DNA from: Acheta domesticus
Taxonomy: Eukaryota; Arthropoda; Insecta; Orthoptera; Gryllidae
Direction: 5' to 3'
Length of the DNA: 64,000 nt
Assembly: GCA_031308135.1 (NCBI GenBank)
Contig: JAHLJT010000631.1
Coordinates: 178,800,184-178,864,183, forward strand
Of this stretch, positions 1 through 14,018 are shown one piece after another (position 1 is the first letter of the stretch; the number at the start of each line of letters is the position of its first letter). The position numbers and the translations under genes are program-made. The notes beneath the pieces were generated by a model. The model had not been told where the DNA came from, ran no database searches, and saw only the letters and a program-made list of their open reading frames with translations.

Positions 1-1530
1 GACGGAGCGTTGGACGAGTGACCGCCAGGACGGAGGTCTCAGGTGGAGGCGGCGCTACGATGCTGCTCCAAGGTCAGGGCGCGTGTCCACGGGATGTGGG
101 GGTTATTTAAAAAAAAAACTTAGCCTATTAATGCAAAAAATAACTTTGGAATGACCTTGTGGCAATGTGGAATGGCAATGTGAAATGTTTGAATCTAAAT
201 TTCATAATTTTTTTAAGTCAGGCTTATGAAAGTTTTACAGGTTGCAGATATGTCACGCACTAAAAGAACGGTTTTAAAAATGTTTTCTATTTTTGCGGAT
301 AAAAAAAATATTTTCTCATAATGCAATTTTACATTTTCTAGTAAATAATTTTTCATAGAATGGATAAAGCAAATATAAGTAGAAAAAACATTGTTTCACT
401 AAATGTAAGGGACCTTCTTTAACAACTCCTGAAAATTTAAGTTTTCTACTACAAATGTAAGCTGACAAAAGGACAATTGCTTATAAAAAATATCAACTTT
501 CGGGAAATAGGCTTCAAAGATGCAACACTCAGAACACGCCAGCACGATAACTTGCCTCATCAGAATCATCATTTCCTAATAATTACTTTCGTTTGAGTCT
601 TCTTTTTTTTTTTTGTTGGTTAACTTCACAATATAAAGTTTTCAATTTACCTTCTGCATGTCTAAGTCTTTCAATATGTATGCGCTACATTACTTAACAA
701 TACCTAAAAGTACTGGAGCCTACATTTAATCCCAATGAAAGGAGGACTTCACATATAAATAAAAAAAAGATACTTGTAAGAATGATATCAACATATTTCA
801 AACACCAATTTAAAAATAAAATTATGTAGATTTATGAAAAATATTGAAAAACTACTGTTGAGCGCAAAATAATTACTTTCTGCCTTAAAAAATCTGTTTT
901 TGAAAATTTATTTTCTACTACCATCCTGTCCAAGTGATTCGTCTTGATTTACGAAGTATACAGCAAGTATTGTAATGTTGAAAAAATGGCAGTTTCTCTA
1001 TTTTGCTTAGAAAGAGAATATCCCCGATATAATGTAACTAATATTCTCAAAACTTAGTTTTGAACCTTATTGACACGCATCAAAATCTCTTAATATTTTA
1101 ATCTTATTCTGGTCCATCTTTACACTCTTACCACCTTTATATCCATCACATTATAAGAATGCAAACATATTAAGAATACAAATATATACAGAATATTACA
1201 TGTAATCTCTCATATCATAATAATACAAATAATACAATAAAATAAAAACCTTTTTATTGCAGAATTTTCATGTTGTAAATATTCTGTTATTGTACTCCAA
1301 AGCGCCAAAGCATTGGTGTATCAACGAAATTTTGTATAAATTGTAGTAACACCGTTAAATCTTAGCTTCGGCGCGAAGCACATCATTGGATAGTGTTTTT
1401 CTGCGTTAATTTGGAACCTAAAGTATGCAAAATGGTAACATGCTATCTTAAATATATTCTGGTCTGCGATGTAATTTCTATTTTGCTATTTATCACCTAT
1501 GTTTCGGAAAGTTGACATCAACGCCATTGA
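1..1530. other. No gene seen
   Basis: A short GC-rich start (1-105), then AT-rich sequence with homopolymer runs. No domain, RNA gene or recognisable repeat. Confidence 0.5.
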
Positions 1531-1639
1531 AATTCAAATGAACCGGTAAAACCTTAAAAGAAAGATGTCCCCTCTTGAATTTTTCGTGTCATTGGAGTGT
1601 TCACACGAAACAATTCGAACTTCATTAGAACGTCTTAGT

Positions 1640-1920
1640 GCACAAGCAGCAATTTTACAACCCGGAACTCCCAAACGCACTTTACAATATAATTCCCTCT
1701 CTCGTTTACATAAGTTAGGGGCAGGCTGCCATCGCCGGAGCGAGGTTTTATATCCCTCGTAAAGCGACCGGGCGCGCCCCAAGCGTCTGCTGTCGGAAGC
1801 AGCTTAGCAACCAAACAGCCACCCTCTCCCCCTCCCTCTTCCACCCCACCCACCCCACCCATCCCCGAGCCCAAAGACGCTTTAAGTGAAGGGGATGGCA
1901 TCGCTAAGCAGCGCTTGTTT
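1640..1920 (-). promoter_or_regulatory. GC-rich segment with TATA-like motif
   Basis: The minus strand has GATATAAAACC followed by GC-rich sequence, like the promoter part of the solo LTRs. I could not find TG...CA ends with a matching 5-bp duplication, so it is not called an LTR. Confidence 0.2.
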
Positions 1921-2117
1921 TATGCACAGTATATGTGCTCTCGCGAATTTCCCTGCTCCGAGAAGAGAGCTCTTGATTTTCAGCGCCGATTCCAAGAGCT
2001 TTACTTCAGTGTTTGGAAGTGGCTCTATTAATGTTTAAAGATGTACAGAAAATGCTTGGAAACATTGCCTTGACAAATCAATCTCGTAAAGAAGGATAAC
2101 ACCTTTAATGTAGGAAA

Positions 2118-2365
2118 ATGAGGGTCCTTGATAGTCAAAAATCGAATAACGGCAAACGTCTGTCTGTATGTCCGTCCGTCTGTAAACAAAGCTATCGGCT
2201 AAATCGTTCACGCCGCCTTCTCCAAAATCGATATTCCCCAATCGATGTAGTTGATGTCGCGCCCCTTGAATTTGAAAGCGACATTTTAATTTTGAGAGGT
2301 ACTTCACATAAAGCCATTGGGATATTTTCAATTTTTTCAAAACAAATTACTCCAGAATGACGCGA
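2118..2365 (+). repeat. Family A repeat, partial diverged copy
   Basis: Contains the short GTCCGTCTG-type tract followed by the family core (TTTTGA..GAGAGGTACTTCACATAAAG). It matches the better copies at 2545 and 15,395, lacks their 5' end, and carries no convincing coding capacity. Confidence 0.65.
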
Positions 2366-2539
2366 GAAAATATGGACTAGAAAGTACATACTGTTTCAGC
2401 ACTACTAGTTTTATGTTTTACTCATTACCATCAAACATCGTAAACACATTGTCGTTAAATTAAGTTACATATTCAGAATACTGCAAAAGTTAAAAATACC
2501 GCTACAGAACAGTTGTTAAAACTCATTTCTTGCAAAATT

Positions 2540-3020
2540 GCTCGTTACTTTTTCGTACACGTACGTACATACGGAGTAATACAGGTAGTATAGAGAACGT
2601 TATGTATTTTTGCAGAAAATCAGTTTCGATATTTAAACAGAAACACATGTTTCTGGGTCCCCTGATACAGAAAACGTGTGCTTTTCAAAACGTCCGTCCG
2701 GTTATTTGTCTGCCTGTCCATCCGTCCGTCTATGAGCATCACTGGCGCTTAAACCAAACGTAGGATTTTTTTTCAAAAAACAGATATTACCCTGTCGATC
2801 TGACTCGACTCAAAACGCTGTGATTTTGAAAAACATTCATTAATTTTTGGGGGTACTTTTCATGAAGCTCTTGGGACGTTTTCAAAAATTTATTAAAAAA
2901 TGTTTCCAAATTTTTCTTTCAATTTATTGTAAAAATTAGAGTAAAAAACACTTTTAAAGGTGCCAAAGTTTCCATTTTCACTTTTAACTCTGAATTTTTA
3001 AAAATTGAAAAAGTTCAATG
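2540..3020 (+). repeat. Family A repeat copy
   Basis: Starts near CGTACACGTACGTACATACGG, runs through a CCGTCCG/CTGTCC tract (about 2690-2735), then the core with GGGGGTACTTTTCATGAAGC (about 2848-2867). Order and spacing match the copy at 15,395. Confidence 0.75.
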
Positions 3021-3679
3021 TGACAAACATGGCAAATCAGGACATTTCTCAAATGGAAGGGCATTATCAAGGCAATTGTAGTGACGCAATGTTGTTCGAC
3101 TACTGCTGGACCTCACGAAGAGACGTTCCTGAGGCAAAGAATTGCAAGAAATGGGGAAAGAAATATTTTTTAGGTATGCTTCTTCGTTTTTCTTAACAAT
3201 TATATGGTTGTGTTTTGCATGCATCACATATTACTGTATGCATTTACATCGTCTATTATTAGAGCGTCTCATTTCTCTAGAAACAAATAGTACACACAGA
3301 GAAATACGCATGCACCTAAAACGATCACCACATGAAAACGGAAGCCAATACATAAATTCTAAAATTATATTTGGATTGAGAGGCAAATTGTCTTCTAGAA
3401 ACAGCATGTTTTATTCTTTTACTGAAAAATATGTTTTTTGTAGACCAATGTTATTAGATGAATGAAGTATCGATAGTGAGTGTGTTTCCTCTATTATAAG
3501 TTGTCATTTAACTTATTATATTACAAATTTATTTATTCATATTGTACAATTTTTTTTGAAAATTACAAGACGGAGACATACTATGACAATTAAATTTATT
3601 GTACAGATTAGAAATATAACAATATTCAAACGATTAGAATTACAGAACTGTACCTGCATTTTGTGCACGAGTATTTATT
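3021..3679. other. No clear gene
   Basis: Contains overlapping frames of 63 and 107 codons (3,005-3,465). A stretch around NCSDAMLFDYCWTSRRDVPEAK looks protein-like, but I cannot assign it and no longer reading continues. The rest is AT-rich. Confidence 0.4.
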
Positions 3680-4660
3680 ACGTTGTGAAGCCCCCACGCG
3701 CTTCTAGACGTCGTGGCATGGATTCAAAGAGAGCCTGGAAATACTGTTGGGGAACACTCTGACACGCGGTTTCTACACGTGACCACACATCATAGACAGT
3801 AGCTGCAGGAGGATCAGAACGAACATATCGGACCGAGCATATCCCAGACATGTTCGATGAGGTACATGTCAGGCGAACGTGCAGAAAAAGAAAACTGTAG
3901 TAACAGTCGTTCTTCGTAGCAAGCTTCCACATACCGTTTGGCATTGTTTTGCTGAAATATGGGCATGTGGATTTGCTAGTAGGAGGGGCAGTACCTCGGA
4001 CTCTAAAACCTACCTCATATAACGGTTGCAGTTAAGATTGCCCTCGGTACGTCATTATCGGTACGGTATGAGACAAGATCGCACATTGTACTCAACAGCG
4101 CCCGAAATCATCACACTTGGCGTTTGTCAGCTATGACACGGAACAACGCAGACTGGCAGATTGCGATCACCACGGTAGCGTCGAACACATACGGGGCCAT
4201 CACCGTATCAAAAATTGAACCCGAACTCGGCCAGAAACACTAATTTGCCACCCAGCACACCAGTGAACACTTTCACTTGCTCATTGCTGTCTGAGGTGTT
4301 GGTAGTTTCTGGTCAACGGAATCCGACGCAGTGGTATGCATGCCACCGGTCCAGCTCTCAGGGGAAGACGTCGAACCGTCGACGAAGACATGACCTCACC
4401 CGTAACAGTGCTCCAAAGTCGAGCCAACACTGTGGATGACGCCGTTTTGTCGGTTAAGGACATGCGGATAAGATGGCGGTCATCTCGCGCAATGGTTGCG
4501 CTCATTTCGCAGCTGTGTGCGACCTGCCTCTATCCACCGGTTCCACATACACCTCACTGTCGAAGAGCATTACTGTCGTATCAGCGCTGTTCGAGCCGCA
4601 ATGTCACAGTACGACAAACCCGCTTCCCGGTGACCGATTATTCTGTCACACAAGAGAGAG
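3680..4660 (-). pseudogene. Tc1-like transposase relic
   Basis: Minus-strand fragments collinear with a Tc1-type DDE transposase. Around 4290-4500: a helix-turn-helix region with TASSTVLAR, SSSTVRRLPLRAG and PLRRIPLTRN. Around 4000-4290: a block resembling the F-S-D-E-S-R-F segment, here LAEFGF, so the catalytic Asp is lost, then GDGPVCVRRYRGDR. Around 3830-3960: FQQNNAK and SPDMYLIEHVWDML, the second and third catalytic blocks. Around 3690-3800: SMPRRLEARGG, a typical C-terminus. Several stops and frameshifts separate the blocks, so the gene is dead. I could not define terminal inverted repeats. Confidence 0.85.
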
Positions 4661-4731
4661 CGCTGCTAGGCCAACTTTCAATTCATCCCTATGCAAATTT
4701 GATAATTTCCTATGAACACACTATTCTACCC

Positions 4732-4868
4732 CTGAATACAGACAGTTTTATTTGAGGAATGATTGTTTCGTATATAAAAATATGTTCATTCTCATAACAC
4801 TGAATACAGACAATTTTATTTGCAGAATGTTTCTTGCTTCTATCAAATTTTGTTTATATCAAAATATG
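4732..4868. repeat. Imperfect tandem duplication of about 68 bp
   Basis: Two adjacent units start with CTGAATACAGACA(G/A)TTTTATTTG and end near TATATCAAAATATG or its equivalent. They lie just beyond the 5' side of the Tc1-like relic and may be part of its flank. Confidence 0.6.
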
Positions 4869-7800
4869 ACAATTTTAGAATACCAGCAGGCGCGCAGCAT
4901 AAAATTTACGACACTACACTTTCTCCGAACAGAACGTTACAGGAACTGAATTTTGCGTACAAACTAAACAATGGCTGATGATAAGCATAACTAAAGATAT
5001 CTGCGAGGAACATCAAGAACGTAGAAGTCTGTGGCAACAATAAGTTGACAGCAAATTCAAAAACTCTGCTATTGTAAAATTTACGACAGCGCGCCCGCTG
5101 GAAGGCTACACATCTGCCAATTTTTAAGTGATTCCGACCATTTCTTCTGGATGGCGCAATTTTTACAAATAGCAGTGTATTTTTAAAACTTTAATGTATT
5201 TTCTACCTTTTTGCTATTTTCAGTGGAATTGTTTTTATATTAGAATCTATCTGATTACGGGGCTACACTATGCCCCGAAACGTTAAGTTTAACTGACGAT
5301 ATGTGATTGTTTACACGTTTGTGTTATAATTAATGTTTTGACTGCCTGTTTATAAATTTGAGGTATACTAATTTGAGTAAATAACAATGAAATAGACAGA
5401 CATAAAGCTTAATCTTTAATTTATTACTTTGAGTTGCGAACGAAAATATTGTATTATAAAATATGTCTAGGAGTGAATTATGCTTAATTTTTAAGAAAAA
5501 ATGTATTTTTTAATAATTAATAAACAGCATTGGGAACTTACCCCCTGAAATTTTCCAACCACGAAGAACATTAATTTATGCAATACACTTTGGAGCCGGT
5601 AGAGGTACACATTCTGGAGAGCACTGCGTCCCCGTGCTGATATAGTATGTCGTTCGTGGGTTGCATTAGTGGCACAATTAAAAAGACTGGTGCTGAGATA
5701 AATGAGTTTGAAAGTTTCAACTTATATTGAAATTATTATTATTCAACTCATACTTCTGCCATATTTAGTGAAATATTGTACGGCAAGAAATGCTGCTGGG
5801 ATGTAGACCAATCTGCAATTTTGCAGACCACAAGGAATATGTTGCCCCTCGAAGGGGGCTCGTTTCCAAAGGGGAACTTTCGAATTCTATAATTTCAGAC
5901 TATTTGATAATATCCAAACTTCTGCTCCTCATAAACTGCCATCACTATACATATTTGCCTAACGCACTGTTACTATTTTAACTACTCTCTCCACATCCCA
6001 CTATCACTGTACATATCACTATCAGAGTACATTAACAACAGTTCTCGGTGCATTTTTTCAGCTGTTTGCATTGCTGTTCAGCTGTTTGCTGCAAGGTCGC
6101 CGTGTCTGCCGCGACCGCAGCCACCGCCAAGAGCAACACCCCAAGAGCATCCCCCCTTCATCGCCACACTCCCCTGGTCGCGCCTTGCGTGTCCGGAGGC
6201 GTGTAATTGCACAGTGAACTCGCTGGCCCTCTGGCGAAGTTGGCGGCGGTCGCCAAGTGCTGCGGCTCCATGCAGGGGTGATGGGGGGGGGGGGAGAAGG
6301 CTGCGGTGGGTCGAAGCGGGGCGGGGGCGGCCTCAGAGAACTTCAGGAATGGCAGCGGGCAAAGGCCTTAAAGCCGGGCTTACAATGCTCTTATCATAAT
6401 GCAGGGCCGAAATACGGGCGAGGCCACGCAAAGGACCTGCCTGGCTGGACAGAACGAGCCTTACCGGCTAATGCAATGGGTCACCGGAAGATGTTAGCTT
6501 CCAATATGTCGTATTCAAATAAAAATTTACTAATTTTGTTGGATATTTTCTCTTCATCTGAACTGACTTTTTGTACTTTAAGAATTTACTAGTCATTTTA
6601 GAATATCTATATTTATTCAGCCTTACTTCTAGTCATTCTTTTTAAGTTCAACATGGCTTCATTTAAGTCATATTTATTTCACCTACAATGAACAAAAATC
6701 AGAATAAACAGCTGATACAGTCGGAAATTTAATATAATTATCCGAGGACACCAGTGTGTTAGGTTACCACAGCAGATATTCCAGTAGACACACAAACACT
6801 TTAGGATTTATTTATCATTTTATTTTTTCAAATTCAAGTTATTGCAAGAAGAATGTTCACCATCATCCTCTTTCAATAAAATGTTATCTTAAAATGGTGC
6901 TTTTAAATCAGAATAAATCAATTATCGAAAATTTATTCAAACAGGAAAGAATAGATCAGTAATTAAACTGTTTGTTATTTCAAAAATGAAATTTTTTAAG
7001 TTTAGAATTCGCAAGTATTTAGTCTTGAAAATAAAAAAAAAGATGAATAGGAATATTGAGCTAAAAAGGACTAAATATTTATTAAAAGAACTGATTTACA
7101 TCTGATGGAAAATATGTATTTAAACGAAATTATGATAATTAAATAATTACAATAATAAAAGTTTTTTACATTAGCGCATTTGGCAGAAAATACATAATTT
7201 AAAACCATACCAAGAAAAAACTTTTTTGTAAGAAACACAGCAATATCATCTCATTTTAAGAACTTCGTGAGATAGAGAACTTATTGTCTCAGATATCAAT
7301 TCCTCTCAGATTCAAATAGTAATCCTTTTCAAGTTGAAATATTCCCTGAATATCAAATGACGTCAGTGGAATCTGTAAAACAGCAAAGAATGTCTCCGTG
7401 GTCACACAAAGTAGTTAACTCTCTCCTCTCCATCAAGAAAAGCATTCCCACTCGCCGTCTTTTCAAAGATCTTTACTCTGCCTTCATGGATTTTCCCAAG
7501 GATCCGCATTCTGTGAATGCCCCTCCTTGTTTTCTTTTCCCTGGAAGAGCACAGACTTGAAGACGGCGAGGTTTTAAAATCAAATGAAAAAGGAGCTCCA
7601 AACAAAAACGGCAGCCGCTGGGGTGACCGGAAAGATATCGGAAAGGGAAGCGAGAGGAACAGACGGTGCCTTGGCCCTTTGGGTATCGGACTACGCTCCC
7701 CTCACCCCTCCCCCAACCTCAGGGGAGGGCGGAAAAAGCCACGGCGGCGTCCATGGCGACAACTCAGGTGCTGACTCCTCCCAAAACCTGCGAATCTGAC

Positions 7801-8574
7801 TGGCACGTTTTTCGCCACGAATAACGAAAAATATTCAAAAAAACAACAACAATATAATGAATTAATATTATATGCAAGACAGAATAGCAATGCAAAAAAT
7901 TAACTTGTGACAAAGAATATAGATTTTCCTCTCACCTCAAGGCTTTTTAATACTTTCATTTGGGCGTATTTTCTACCATAAATACCAAACCTTCTGTAGT
8001 GTTAATATAATTCAGGCATTAAAATAGAATACCTTACATATTTTTTAAATGACACTGTGTAAAATGCTTAATACATATAAGCAGTTGGTAGTAATTGAAT
8101 GATCTTTACTAAATGTTGTATTATTTATAAAGTTTTCATGACGAAAAAGGAGCGGAATAAGATAAGAGCATTACCTTTATCCACCTAACATTTTTTTATT
8201 CTCTTTACCGCAATTTCGTCAGTTATTAACCAGGTTTAAAATTAAAAACTTTCTGAAAAATATGTCAAACGATAAAAGAGAAAATTACAAGAGATATTTC
8301 TGTTTATTTATTGAAAGAAAAATATTATTGGAGAGCTGTACGTGATAAATAATTTTTAACGGAGAAAGTATGACTAAATATGGAAATGAAAGCTCTAAAA
8401 TGACTAAAATGAATTACATATCACAAAGGTGAAAGGAAAAAGAAACGATTAGTGTGATGACATATAGGGAAAGAGCAGAGTTACGAAAATGTAAAATAAA
8501 CATTTTTATCAGTAAACATGACGTATTTGATTAGAGATATCAATCAATTGTTTTTTCCCTGTTCCCTTGCTCTG
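4869..8574. other. No gene; AT-rich with GC-rich islets
   Basis: Apart from the hammerhead-like motif at 5,251, it holds a GC-rich islet (about 6,090-6,480) and another (about 7,500-7,800) without splice-consistent coding potential. CGCCGTCTT at 7,453 and AAGACGGCGAG at 7,560 form an imperfect inverted pair. Confidence 0.5.
5251..5284 (+). other. Hammerhead-core-like motif (candidate PLE remnant)
   Basis: CTGATTAC, then GGGGC-loop-GCCCC, then GAAACG. This resembles the CUGAUGA / stem II / GAAA core, with one core change. The 5-bp stem is perfect. Stem I, stem III and a cleavage site are not established. Confidence 0.4.
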
Positions 8575-8834
8575 AATACGCGCCCTGCGTGCCCGGGGGC
8601 GCGCGGTGACAGCGCGATGCGGCTTGCAGCGCGGCTGTGGGATTGCCGGGAAAGCGGCGCACGAGTCAGGCGGGAGCGGCGGCGCACAGAGGGCCCCCGC
8701 GAGACGCCATGTGCCAGCGGCCGGGGGGGGGGCGACAGGATCCACCGACATCGCCCTCAAACCCCCCAGGGAGATTTCATACCTCCACCGCTCCCCGACC
8801 GTAGGCTCCATCGGCCTGTTGCGCTAGCCTTCGG
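8575..8834. other. GC-rich islet
   Basis: Frames open on both strands (up to 136 codons on plus, 100 on minus) simply because stops are rare in GC-rich DNA. No protein family seen. Confidence 0.5.
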
Positions 8835-9053
8835 TTTTTATAACTTGGCGCGTCAGGACGTGTCTTCACGATGGAATATCTCACGGCATTTCGCGTCTTT
8901 CTCGGTCGTGCCGTTAGATGTCGCGTGATCGTGACCATGTCAAGCAGTGCGATATGAATAGCGGCATCTAGCTGCACTACCGAAAAATACATATTCCATC
9001 GAAAAGAGATATTCCATCGTGAAGACAGGCCCTGACGCGCCAAGTTATAAAAA
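8835..9053. mobile_element. Foldback MITE, copy 1
   Basis: Near-perfect inverted termini start TTTTTATAACTTGGCGCGTC and run about 50 bp inward through CTTCACGATGGAATATCTC. The left interior (ATTTCGCGTCTTTCTCGG.CGTGCCG) is homologous to the copies at 42,432 and 58,826, but the outermost bases differ from theirs. It has no coding capacity and is nonautonomous. Confidence 0.8.
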
Positions 9054-9486
9054 CTCAAGTATACCTACCGCATTCAAGCGGACGCCATATTTCTCTGCCA
9101 CCAGCACTACTACCTCTTCATTTGACATTCAGTTGCGTCAATTCATGCCTTACCCACAATATGTATTACTTAATATGGATAAAAGCAACAATGACAAGCC
9201 ACCTGAAGCACTCGCTGTTGGAATTGAACGCTATGATTGGTTAGTAACTTTCACATGTTTGTTCGTGTTTACTCTCCACCATTATTTTCTTGCTCTCTTG
9301 TAGTGAAAGAACGTGTTTCTTGTTTCTAAAAGACATTTAGTTTTCTTCAGTAATTTTCAATACTTCCTTTTTTACATATTTGATTTTAAATTAGGTAATA
9401 GCGATCGCATATGAGTGAATTTAATAATTTTTTATTTGTTGACTGACTTTATTTTTGATTTGTATAATGTTTCCGACTTTCTCTCT

Positions 9487-9700
9487 TTACTTATATAGGG
9501 GAAAGCGGGGTAAACTGGAACCGTAAGTATTGCAGTAAAAAAACTGTACATTTTGTTTAAAAAAATATTGATACTGAGACAGGTGAAAATACCTATCGGT
9601 TATTTTTGTATAAATTAATAAAAGTATGTCGACGGAACAAGATAGGAAGACAAAGAAAAATGTGGAAAAATATAAGCAGAAATGAGACACAGGTACGTGC
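9487..9700 (+). other. Possible transposon end with a short basic ORF
   Basis: GGGGAAAGCGGGGTAAACTGG resembles the GGG.AA.GTGG-type end seen at 54,893. At 9,627 an ATG opens MSTEQDRKTKKNVEKYKQK before a stop. Weak. Confidence 0.2.
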
Positions 9701-12700
9701 TCCCGGAGGAATGCGTGTTACAACTTTACAAAACATCCACGCAGAAATAGAGCTTGCAGCGTAGAACGTTGTAATATGCCAGGGCAAAAGGAAACCTTTT
9801 GATTCGCTCTCAACCTCGTAGGCTGTCTGGATGCAGGTTGGCTGTCGTCTTGTCAATTTCCATTGAGATACCAGTGCTACACATTACCCATCTTCAGGTG
9901 CACAAACCGAGCAAATCGGCAGGCCCCGTGTTCGCATCGCCCGCTCGTCCACCACTCTGCCTCAACATCCAGCGGACCCGGGCCGCGGGAAGGGTGGGGC
10001 GGCTCAGACGCCAGTGAACACACCCTCTCCCGTTTCTTCCATCCGGCGTGCGTCCAGCATGTAGACACGACCGCGGCGGCGCCTAGTAAGGTCGGCCTGC
10101 ACGGTGGCGCACACTAGCAGTAGTGCAGTTTTACCTCCGTCGTTTTTAGAAAAAAAACTGACTTCGTGGTGAATGCAAAGTACACTACATGCATTAAGAA
10201 AATGGACACTCCCGAATGTAGTAAAATTTTCATAAAAGTTTATTAAAATTGCTTAATAATATTTAAAAAGTTATTTCTCAAAAACCTTTATAGCGATTAT
10301 ATAGATAATATAAGAAAATACACTATACACAATGACGGACAATTCCTTACTCTTCTGCGCTTATCTAAGGGACCTGCTGACAGAGTTTTCTGCGGCCTGG
10401 CATATCATTAGTGCCAGCACTTTAAAAAACGGAATGGGCACAATTTAGTTCAAGGGACTTAAGTATATTCCTTGCATATGCATGGAAGCATACTTCATTT
10501 GAGGGAATCAGAAGAATGACAGGAAGAAGTAAGTACATGAAAGTACAGGACTTATGTAGCTGCATGTTATTTATTCATCAGTATATTGTTATTATTATAA
10601 TTTTTTGCTTTTAAATTTCTTCCTTGTTCTTTGTACAAGCTACGCTTTATTCATTTCAATAGCATTTAATGAGCACATTGAAAGCTTTGTTAATGAATAA
10701 ATCTACACAAGTTTTACATATATCAGAAGAATTTAACTGTTCATCACTAACCATCTATTTTTTTGCTGTGGACTTTACGTGGAATCTACTTTCAGAAATA
10801 CAATGCATAAATATTTAATTTTTTTAAACACAGTTCTAATGTTGTTTTACACATGCAGATAAGATTAATAATGAAATTATTATCCGAAATGTCATAATGC
10901 TTCATATTAACATTCAATTCACCGTTGTCACAAGTCTATAACTTCCTTTGCAATCTTCATTAGGTTATCTTGCACATATTCAGCTGCGTACATATGAACC
11001 TGCACTCTGCATTTACATACTTTCCTTCAACATGCAGTTGCATGTTATTTAGGTGTCTTATCCAGCGTTATGTCTGAATTTTCGAAATAATTTTATTCTG
11101 TAGCTCAGACTTCAAAAATAGAAACACTAGCCTCCACGACACAATTGAAAAGTACGAAAAACCATGCTGTATTTGAGCTATTGTCACTAGTATTTCAGTG
11201 CAGAAATATTTTCCATTGATCATATTATAGAAAATGGTTTCTTCTGACAGCTATTAATTTTCATAATGCTTTTTAAGAAATGAGGCAGTTCATCAAACAA
11301 ACAAAATGTTTCCATTCATCATTCAGTGCAGAATGTAAGTCTTCAGCACAATGATTTTGAAATGAATTGAAAATGTCAAAAAAATTGTCAATTTGTTAGT
11401 GAAACAAGCGGACGTTATTTTCTCTTCTGACAAATAATTTAAAGATACATGTGTTTTAATTCCAGAGTTTACAGAATGACTGAAAACACGAACAGTCAAG
11501 CATACCTTCAGAGGATTTATGACAAGTAAATGGAGGGAGATCAATGCATTGCTTCGATAACATAGGTAATCGAAGTTTCATAACCCAATCCTTAATGAAA
11601 AATTGAAGGATGCGATTACACTAAATTCTTCTATATTTACACAATAAATCATATTTACTCAAACTATTTCGAACGAATTTTAAAAGACGAGAAGCAATTT
11701 AGCATAAATATTGTCATCAATTTTAATGAAAGGGTTTTCATCTGTGATATTTAGAAGTGTCCGCACTTTCAGTTTATTGCTTCTCGGATTAAACACAATA
11801 ACATTGAATAAATCCTCTTTCTATTACTCTTTTTACAATCTCTAATATGATTATCACAATGCAATTACCTGACATACATAGCTTACCATATCTGGTAAGA
11901 CAATACCCTATTCCTATTATTGGCTTTTAATTTATTTTTGACATAATTAAAATTATCAATGCTTCATTTGGGTGCTACAGAACACAACTTTACTTTCGAC
12001 GAGCACGTTTGGTAAATCCATCAAACGCACATCTTGTATCCTACGTGACATGATCTTGTAAAGCCGTTTATCAAACACAATGAAGAACACAGGTTCTCAA
12101 ACTATAATTTGCTCAGTCACTAAAACTTTCTTCAATGACAAAATGTGGTTAGTTCAGAAGAAACGCATACGTTGCTTAGCCATTTCTGAAGAGTTCTACG
12201 TGAGGTAAAATACACTAAATTCTAAAGAAATCTATGGGCTTTAGAAATGCAATAATATATCTCAATGGTAATAGTTTCCATTGGCAGTTAATCACACAAT
12301 CGGTTAAGAAAATCTTTGAGATCCTGCTGGACTTTCAAAATATGCATTTAATTGTGGCTTTGTTTTCACTGACCTGGTTATTTAATCTGTTCATTTCACA
12401 TATTAATTTTGCAGTCACAGATTTTTTCTTCGGGTAGTTTTCTGCGAATTTTGCTCTTATTGAGTCAGTATCTTAACTCTTCATTCACTGTCCACAGCAT
12501 TATTAGGCTTAGCCCGTAAATGCCCAGAACTTTTTTTGTTGCCAATATATTTCATATTTACAGAACATGATACTATAATGAATATAAATGTGTAGGATAA
12601 CAATACACAAGTCACCAATATCTCTGTTGGTAAAAAATTTAGTGTTGCGAAAAGGCCACACTTTGCAGATACCATCTCTTTTACACTTCTTATTTGATAA

Positions 12701-12807
12701 AGTGACTCCTCTTACAAATAAACACTTATACAGAAGAATATTTATTTTGCCGTGAGTAATAAGCAATAAACATTATTAAAATAGTATGGACCTTAAGTTA
12801 AAATTAA
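9701..12807. other. No gene seen
   Basis: A GC-rich islet lies at 9,930-10,110. The remainder is AT-rich with only short unsupported frames. Confidence 0.5.
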
Positions 12808-13318
12808 GAAACAGTGCCTCTGACCGGGAGGGCCTAGGTTCGAGTCCCGTTGGTGGCAGCATTTTCGACACTAGCTTGTCAGCTAGGTCAAATGTAGTCG
12901 ATATCTGAAGAAGAATTCTAGCGGCCGACTGCTCTGATCGGTAGTTTTCCGTGGTTTCTCCGATTAACACCAGGCGAACGCCGGAGCAGTACCATAATAA
13001 ATGAGTCAAGAACCGCGCGCTATCTTTCCTTCCCCTTTCTTGTCGTATCGTCACCCCTTACACGCATTTGCACTAGCATACACTACACTACCACACATGC
13101 CGGGAGACCGGTCGTGAGTTTAGAGCTTGTCTCGGTTAGGGCGATGCTCCCTGGTGGGAGATACCTGGTTGAGGAAGCCCCTCTAGGTCGGCGCCGGATT
13201 TCGCTATCCCATGGGGGAAGATCACTACATCCCAAGGTGAAAGCATGCCCTATACTTACGGGACTAATGGCCTTATCTGTTGACGCGCCCGGAATCACTG
13301 AGAATCAATCAATCTAAT
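12808..13318 (+). repeat. S1 SINE, 5'-truncated
   Basis: The tRNA-like head is cut but keeps a B-box (GGTTCGAGTCCC near 12,838). A body of about 420 bp follows, with CGGTAGTTTTCCGTGGTTTC and GATCTTTCC-like blocks, and a tail ending in AATCAATCAATC. The body recurs six more times in the window. RNA polymerase III transcription from the tRNA-like head is inferred. Confidence 0.75.
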
Positions 13319-14018
13319 CTCAAAATAAGACTCCGATTTTTGTAACAAAAACGAATTGCTTTGCCCTTGATATTTTTCAGACCATTTCGTCCGTTGTAGG
13401 GTACCATGGCTTCGTTCCAACAAAGCTCTTTCTCCCAAAGAGTATGCTACAAAAACGAATCCCAAAGTGATTTTTTTTGGAATAGCGTATATTACACTAT
13501 GCCTTACAATAAATTCTAATTGATCATTTGAAAAGTTATACTGAAGAGCTCTAGTCGAGTTGAGGAAACTCAATTAACATTGGTTTCGACATCATTGACT
13601 CATTTCCATGTACATTATTCCTCATTTCGTTTTTATTTGAAAGATTTTCTTTCTTCCATTTTCTACAACAATAATCATTGATTTGGTGTTTTCTTCCTTC
13701 ATTTTCATTTTGTGACAAGCTAATACGCCGACGACTTGGAAACAACGTGGTATTTCTATATATTTATATATTTATTATTCTTTATCATCAATTTGCTTCT
13801 GCAATTAATTGTTTACCTCTCAAATTGTTGTATGTCCCAAGAAGATCTTTATCAGCACTCTTATCTGTCCGCTATCCTAACGTACAACAAAGTTAGCAAA
13901 ACATACAACAAAGTTATTAGAATGTTCGTATGCCTTCAAATTCTCTTCCAGAATAGCTCAAAATTTCGTCAGTAGTAAGTTTTTTGAAAAAATGTTGCTC
14001 CAGGTAACAGTGTCATAT
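13319..14018. other. No gene seen
   Basis: AT-rich; short frames without family resemblance. Confidence 0.5.

Noticed and set aside
1560..1925. Possible fourth solo LTR
   Set aside because: It has a TATA-like motif and GC-rich half on the minus strand, but no TG...CA ends with a matching 5-bp duplication.
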